Part shown: one piece after another, positions 57,553-64,000 of the stretch
How the letters are laid out: each line of letters begins with the position of its first letter
Numbering within the stretch: position 1 is the first letter of the stretch
NCBI GenBank assembly: GCA_920105625.2
Contig: OV050030.1
Span: forward strand, 412,935,034 to 412,999,033
Direction of reading: 5' to 3'
DNA: 64,000 bases
DNA from: Clusia tigrina
Lineage: Eukaryota; Arthropoda; Insecta; Diptera; Clusiidae
Made by a program: the position numbers and the translations under genes
Notes under the pieces: model-generated
The model's input: the letters and a program-made list of their open reading frames with translations, nothing else
Database searches by the model: none
Told to the model about the DNA's origin: nothing

Positions 57553-60178
57553 CTGTGGCTAAGGAAAATACTAATAAGGGAACACTAATTATAATGGAAA
57601 ATCGTTCTTCATAAAAAAGACTCAGCATGTGAGCACATCTCCTGAGGGCATTCCCAATAACTAAAGTCTGGGAAGACTCCATCAACTATTTTCTTAAAGA
57701 TCATCCTTTGCCACATCTATCTTATTCCCTTAAATCCTTTTCTTTCGTCTCCAAATAAACCCCGCAATTTTCTTCGTGTTGTGTGTGTTTAAAGCTAACA
57801 TTTTGTGTGTGCTTTCACAGCATGCTGGAATAATTGGGTCACAGCAGTTTAATTTTAAAATATCCAATACTGAGCAATGAAGCAAATGATTCGAAAATTT
57901 CTTAAAACGTTTCCTCCTCAGCTGGGTTCACTTTATGCTGGGTGGAATATTTCATAAATTCCGTATATTTAAATTCGCAAAAAGAAGAAATCCTTGCGGA
58001 ATCTATCAAAGGACATTGCCAATCAATTATGCGGAGCTAGCGCCAATTTAACTTATTAGCGACCGTAGCCGCAATGAACATAATGAAGCTGCCTCGCTCA
58101 CATTCCCATACAGCAGCAGCACAAAAGGTCGAACAAGAGCGGTTGGAATTGCTGTATTGGAAAATTTACACAGTTTATTTATAAACTTAATGCCAGATGA
58201 TGATGAGGCGGAGGAGACTCTCTAAAGGAATTATTATTTATCGATTTTCTACATAATAATAATGACTCCAGCATAAATTTCTGCTTGGAAAGTTTTGCTA
58301 CTCCACCGCCGCCAGCAACGGCAACAGTGCGCTTATATTTATATGTACTATGTTGAAGGGGCTGGAGAGAGGTGTGGTAAAAATTCACCTTTCATTAGGC
58401 ACACTTAACCACTTGCTTTACACAACAAAGGTGGCGAGGTTCCACGCCTCTATTAGTGCAGTTAGGCATGATACAAGGCGGGTTTTTGTTGAAGCTTAGC
58501 AAATTTTTTTCCTTCATTTTGTATATACATAAAATTCACATTGCTCAGTAGGCAAATAAATTGCTTGGGAAGGTTTAATTTGTACACAGCTGTGCGCTTC
58601 TGCTGGTGCGAATAAATATTACCGCTGCTTAGTTGTTTGAAAGCGTTCACGGAGCAGAGAAAATATGCTGCCTGAAGAGGTATGAATCGGAAAAGTGGCG
58701 CGAAAGTGGGGTAATTGGAGAAAGTGTTCCCTCAAAGGCAAATTCGATTTATAGAAAATGATTTTCCTATGCACTGAAGTGGTGAGACAGTAATGATGTG
58801 TTGTCTCTGAACCTAGCAAGGGTATTCATAACAAACCATAACCATTCAAAGGAGTTAAGTGATGAGTACGAGTGCTTTCAATTCTAGAATGCAGACTTCT
58901 TTGGTTTCCAATCACATCCATGCTCAATTCGAAAATAAGAAACAAAAATAAATAATATGCGAATACTTAAAAAATTATAAGAACAAATAGGAAATATAAA
59001 TAAAATCCTTCTATATTAATAATAATTGTTAATAACTTTACCAGAAGGGGGAAGCAGTATATAAGCAAGTATGATGTGTTAATTGATAAAAAAAAAATCG
59101 TATAACTTATCAAGAGATCCTCTTAGGTTACTATCATGCAGCCGCGCAAACTAAGTCCGTGGAAGAATTTTTGATATTTATGATGAACCTTGAAGAACCA
59201 TTGTAAATTGTGAACTGTTAGTACGTTTATAAATTGTCCTTATATTGCAAGCTGATGATTTCCAAAACTCAATAATAGAATACCTTACACTGATATAAAC
59301 TTATCTGGAAGAATATTGCTGTACCACAAACATATAAATTTCCCATGAGAGCCTTCTCCGTGTAAACCTCACACACCATCCCGAATCCATTCTAAAGCGT
59401 GCACATTAAAGAAGCATCAGATAAAAATGAGGGAACTGAAATTTAGTACGACGATATATTTAAAACAAAAAAAAAGCTAATCCAGCAACGTGCCTCAAAA
59501 TCCTTACGCAATACCATGCCGCCCCTTCTCCTTTTGCTTCTGCTTCATTTTCACAGCTCCTTTTGTCTGTTTACATAGACCGAATGTACACACAAATTTA
59601 TTTCATAATTTTATACATTTCCGCAGCACACACACACAAATCCGAACAGAAAGAAAAGAATACCCCAAATGATACACATAAAAACGTTCATAAAGGACGA
59701 AGAAAAACAAAAATACGAGTATTCCTCCTCCTTTCTTTTAGCTATTCACTGGGAAAACATTACGTTACGACCCACCCAGCATAAAAGATCATAGCCTAAG
59801 GTCGCATACTAAATGCAAAAGGACTACAAAAAACAGAAGGAGAAAAGAATCCAAGCAATTGCTAAATAAAAGTAGCAGGGGTTTACTTTTGTGGTCATCA
59901 TCAAATGGTAACGTGCCCTATTCATACATGCTGCTAAAATGATACTCAAATGATGCTTAAATGCAATGCTTTGCTACTTTATAGCAACGCATATCAGTGG
60001 TTCTGTGTGGGTGGGTGTGTGTGTGTGTGTGGGTGTGTATGTTGGCCAGTCTGCAAGTTTGGGTAATATGCTAAGCATTCCTTGTGGGAGGGTCCGTGGC
60101 ATTTGCGGAAAGGGATAAAAATATAAAACAAGTGCATTGCGTTATGAATATAATCTATCTTATCTTATTATAATCTAT

Positions 60179-60181
<3 letters not shown>
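57553..60181. other. non-coding stretch
   Basis: No gene supported. A GTGTGTGTG/GGGTG run lies at 60006-60035. Confidence 0.4.

Positions 60182-60268
<87 letters not shown>
60182..60268. repeat. (TA)n microsatellite
   Basis: About 43 uninterrupted TA dinucleotides, followed by a short ATTTAT repeat to about 60292. Confidence 0.97.
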
Positions 60269-60274
<6 letters not shown>

Positions 60275-60292
60275 TTATATTTATATTTATAA

Positions 60293-63200
60293 TTATCAAA
60301 ATATATGAGAGATGTGCAAGTAATATACACAAGCTTTCAAAACAAGCAACGGTTGATGAAATGCCCATTGGATCCCTTCGCTGATTACATTTTAAAACAG
60401 TTTCTCCCCGATGCAATTATCCCTCAAACACATTGCATCGTCCGAGTCCTTGTTGCTTCATCTGTAACTTGTTCGCTCTTCGCGTATCTATGTCACATTC
60501 TTTAGAAATGTTCTCTACTAATCCATGAACATTGTGAAGAAAGTATGTTTAGTTCATATGGCGTTTTCTTGCTGCAGAATTCAAAGCCCACAGTTCTGCG
60601 GCTAATGGCCTGATTTTCTAGTTATAACTTTGGAGAAAACTGCAAAAGGGAAATGTAATTAATGGGCAGAGCTCTGCATCACATCTGGCCCTGCTGAAGG
60701 AGGCGATTACAAAAAATGTTTGTTCTGGAGCATATATTTATCCCAAGACTCAGTGGCGGCTTATTCAAGGGCTTGGGTAGATCAAAAACTCAATGAGTTG
60801 GTCATCCAAATTTTAGAACAACTAATTTTATATTTTAAATTTAGCTCTTTCGTAATTTAGTCTATTTGCAAAACTTACCAGTTTCCTGGCAGCGAAACGA
60901 TATAATTCCCGTAATGATACCGCAATATGAGGATCTTTCTAAATCGATTCCTTGAGAGGCTCCAAAAACTGTGAAATTACTAAGTACACAAGTAACTAAA
61001 GTCTATCCAATGTAAATGTCAGTCTAAGTTCTATCAATCATTTTAGAGCCCTCAGAGGTGCCATGGGCCATAAGCTCGTTGTATATATAGAAATGTGTTA
61101 CTATGAATAATCAAATATACTTGCTTATTAATAATGAAATAAGATAAATAAAAATTAGTATTCGTATAATTTTGTTTCATTGATCATTACTTCAGTGAAC
61201 ATAATGTTTTTGAAACAGAAGGCTTGATAACAGATCGGGTTATATAGTTATATTACCCGACTTCCCTTTAAATTACAACCTAACAACTTCAATAATGTGC
61301 GGGCAGCGATAATAAACTTTTGTCTACAACTCAGTACCGGGGTTTACATTTTTGAATTCTTTGGTCTTCAATCTCTATTCTTTTATGGATCTCTGGTCTT
61401 CAATCTCTATTCTCTAGTTACTCTGTCTACTTTAGTCTGAATTTTCCATATTTAATTCATTTTACTACTTCTTGGTTCGACCCTATTGATTGCTGAATGC
61501 TAAGTTTCTCCTCGTATTCAAACCCTCAGCATAAAATTGCTTATATGCTTTTATTGAAGATGACCTAACAAATAAATATAATGTGACATCAAATGAATAT
61601 TAATTTCAATTTACTATCAAGTGAGTCTTCAAATCAATAACTTCCTGTTCTTAAAAAAGAAGTGAAGTAGACTTCACACTTCATACTTCACTTTAAACGG
61701 ATATTTTAGCATGCCTTAAATGGAGCCGTATCTGAGCAATCAATAACATCCTGAACTTACCAGGGTTTCAATGGCTGCTACACAAAATCATCTATTTCAC
61801 TTAACCATTGATATTATTGTACAATTCACTTCCAAAGCATTGTAGTATACATCATCTTCGGGCTTGTTTCAAGCAATTGTTGCAGCATTTCTCATTGCAG
61901 CAATTCTCAACTTTCAACTTTCAACTTGTTTGTTGTGAGCCTCTGCGGTGTGTAATGACCTTACACATTATGTGGAACGCTCCGCTGCTGTCCTGGCAAA
62001 GTTCCGCTCGGTTCAATTCAGTTTAGTCACTGAGAATATCACAGCACTAATGGCGGTTAGTCACTTTGTGTCAAGCGTTCCACTTAGCCGACCTACTTCA
62101 CTTGACACGACACGGCACTGTTTGTCACTGTTTTGCTCGCCGTCCCGCTTGACAAGGCATTCTGTGCCTTAAGCCTTGGGTTAACTTTTGGCAATGCAGC
62201 TGCAGATAGGCACAATAGCACAGTGACACAATGCAACAGAGCCACAATTTGTGCACAACAACTGCGACTCTTGCACCGCGCTGTCGCACTACCACGGATG
62301 GTTTAAGTGTGCCAGTCTGGACGGTGAGTGAGTGTGTGTATTTCTGTATAAGTGTGTTGTGCTTTCACTTTTTAGTGTGCTAAAAATAAAGAGATTTATT
62401 AAACTTCAAGCTGCGAAATAATAGGAAGGAAGGCATTAAAGTTCTGTCCTCGGTCTTTGTAGCTGCGTTACAATAAGTTTTATAAGTAAAAAAACGTTTG
62501 CACCAAAGGTATAGACATCAAGGATACAAGTCCTGTCATCAGTTTTTCATACTTTTAGTAAACCAATTTTTTCAACTCACGCATACTCGTTTTATTGTAG
62601 CAATGCATTAAAAACGTTTCGTTTATTGTGGAAGCACTTCAGCCACATCCGAAATTTGGCATCAAATAATTTCTAATGAAGGAACTGGTGATCAGACTCC
62701 TTTGAGGGGATGTATATGTGTGAGTCTTTGGTCGTTAACCGAGCAAATGTGAGTGTAATGTGTTTCAAAGCCGCTCCACAAAGGCGAACTTTTAACTTTG
62801 CTCTTGTATGTACTGTATGTGTGTGTGATGTAGCCTCATATAAATTTGCAAATTTTGTTCATGAGGCTGGAAGTGTGTGCGTGTGTGAGAGCTTTAACAG
62901 TGCTGCAAATAGCTTTACTAACAGGATTAAACAAAGGTCCTTGGAAACCCTTTTATTTCGTTAAAATATTGCATTACATGAAAGACCGCCAAAGAAAGCA
63001 GCGTGTAATGAGTAGTATATACGTATGAGTGTGAGTCAATGTCTGCGTTTTGTATGAAAAATGTGAGTGTGGGTATGTGTTTTTTGTGTGTGTGTGTATA
63101 GGCGAATTTGTTTATCCTATCTTATGACAAAGAGGACGAATTTGATTTTATTTCATTTTTTTTAAATATTTAAATCTAAATAATTAACTCTGGAGTGTTG

Positions 63201-64000
63201 TCAAGCTCTGCAAAGGAGAAGTCATATGTGACTTTTGTGATTGTATGTGTTTGAGGATTAGGCACACAACCACACATGAATACATTTTGCCTACATTTCA
63301 ACTCCTTTGGAGTTCAGCCGAAGTTAGTCTATTGAAAGCTATGAACTCTGCACACTTTTTCTTCTGCTTCATTTTTGTTGTTGTTGTGGCTGATTTCAAA
63401 ACAAATTTGAGTTCCTTTTTGCTTTCCTATCCTTTCACATTCACCTCCTCCTTTTGGTATGTGCGGAACAGGAGCAACTTTTTTATGTCTTTGTACGGTT
63501 CTTACTCATCTCAGATATGTTTGCTGTCTGTAATTCAACCCACATACGAGTATTTACATGCCCACACATACACACCCACACTCAGATATCGCCAAACTTG
63601 TTTGCGTTTGTGTAATATATATTTAAATTAAACTTGTGTGGTATCCTTTATTTATCCTTCTTAAAGTTGTAATTTTCTTGACACTGCGGTCTTCTTTGCT
63701 CCAATTACTTCGTTATGTTTTCTAAGTGTCGCAACGGTTTTGCATTTGTGTATAAGATTTACGGGGGGAGGGGTGCGTGCGATGCCTTAAGAAATATGTA
63801 CAAACAATTATGGCATATTTTTTTATTTCCTCACAAAAAAGGAGCGAATTTTGGGGTAAATAAAGATTTTGCTTTAATGTTGCGTTTGTGACAATTGTTA
63901 CTGATGAAGATTGACAAACAACCCAACCTGAAGGATACAAACTTGTTGACCTGTGTTTACCACCAATAGAGCAGACTTATAAGGATGTGTGCCTGTTTTC
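60293..64000. other. non-coding stretch to window end
   Basis: No gene supported. GT-rich runs at 62870-62890 and 63080-63098. A 128-codon open frame at 63245-63631 is composed of low-complexity, phenylalanine-rich residues with no domain. Confidence 0.4.

Noticed and set aside
60182..60268. (TA)n run as an origin or regulatory site
   Set aside because: Uninterrupted dinucleotide repeat explained by slippage; no other motif supports function.
63245..63631. 128-codon open frame
   Set aside because: Composition is dominated by F, S, L and Y from T-rich DNA, with no family resemblance; likely chance.
1..64000. CRISPR array, operon or prokaryotic defence system
   Set aside because: The window is eukaryotic by its transposons and base composition; no repeat-spacer pattern was seen.

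Overview
This window looks like repeat-rich, AT-rich, non-coding DNA from an insect, most likely a higher fly (cyclorrhaphan Diptera, possibly a tephritid-like fruit fly). That placement rests only on the transposon families: a copia element primed by the initiator-tRNA-Met sequence, a gypsy/17.6-type errantivirus primed by tRNA-Ser, a LOA-clade LINE whose ORF1 carries a DUF4780-type domain, and an irritans-type mariner. I could not support any intact host protein gene. Every substantial open reading frame belongs to a mobile element.

Layout. 1-7.5 kb: non-coding, with two copies of a tRNA-derived SINE. 7.5-9.7 kb: decayed CR1/L2-type LINE with a hairpin in its 3' UTR and a TAA-type tail. 10.85-11.35 kb: unclassified repeat. 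12.19-12.7 kb: decayed tandem repeat of about 141 bp. 15.85-16.04 kb: 5'-truncated LOA-type LINE tail with a target duplication. 17.70-18.96 kb: mariner with both terminal inverted repeats and a frame-broken transposase. 19.7-20.4 kb: 133-bp tandem array. 20.95-21.05 kb: 19-bp minisatellite. 23.1-23.5 kb: LINE 3' fragment.

The centre is a three-element nest at 26,174-42,564. A copia element (146-bp LTRs, target duplication AACTG) was invaded in gag by a gypsy-family errantivirus (26,765-33,050, target duplication CACG). It was also invaded near the pol C-terminus by a full-length LOA-clade LINE (36,494-42,251, target duplication ATCTAGCAACA). Copia and the errantivirus are coding-dead through stops and frame breaks. 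The LINE is open in both ORFs and has the motifs expected of an active element. Its first nucleotide is also the first nucleotide of a predicted HDV-like self-cleaving ribozyme (36,494-36,602). ORF1 and ORF2 overlap by one base at TAATG.

42.6-64 kb: mostly non-coding. It holds a full-length SINE with a 10-bp target duplication (44,886-45,086), two long purine-biased blocks (45.3-46.5 and 51.4-52.3 kb), a heat-shock-element/TATA promoter or solo LTR (about 49.4-49.8 kb), LINE tails (49.8-50.2 and 55.5-55.7 kb), an RTE-like LINE remnant (56.0-56.8 kb), another SINE fragment and a long (TA)n run at 60.2 kb. The best candidates for something new are the LINE 5' ribozyme, the SINE family, the 34-bp palindrome in the errantivirus LTRs and the HSE/TATA cassette.
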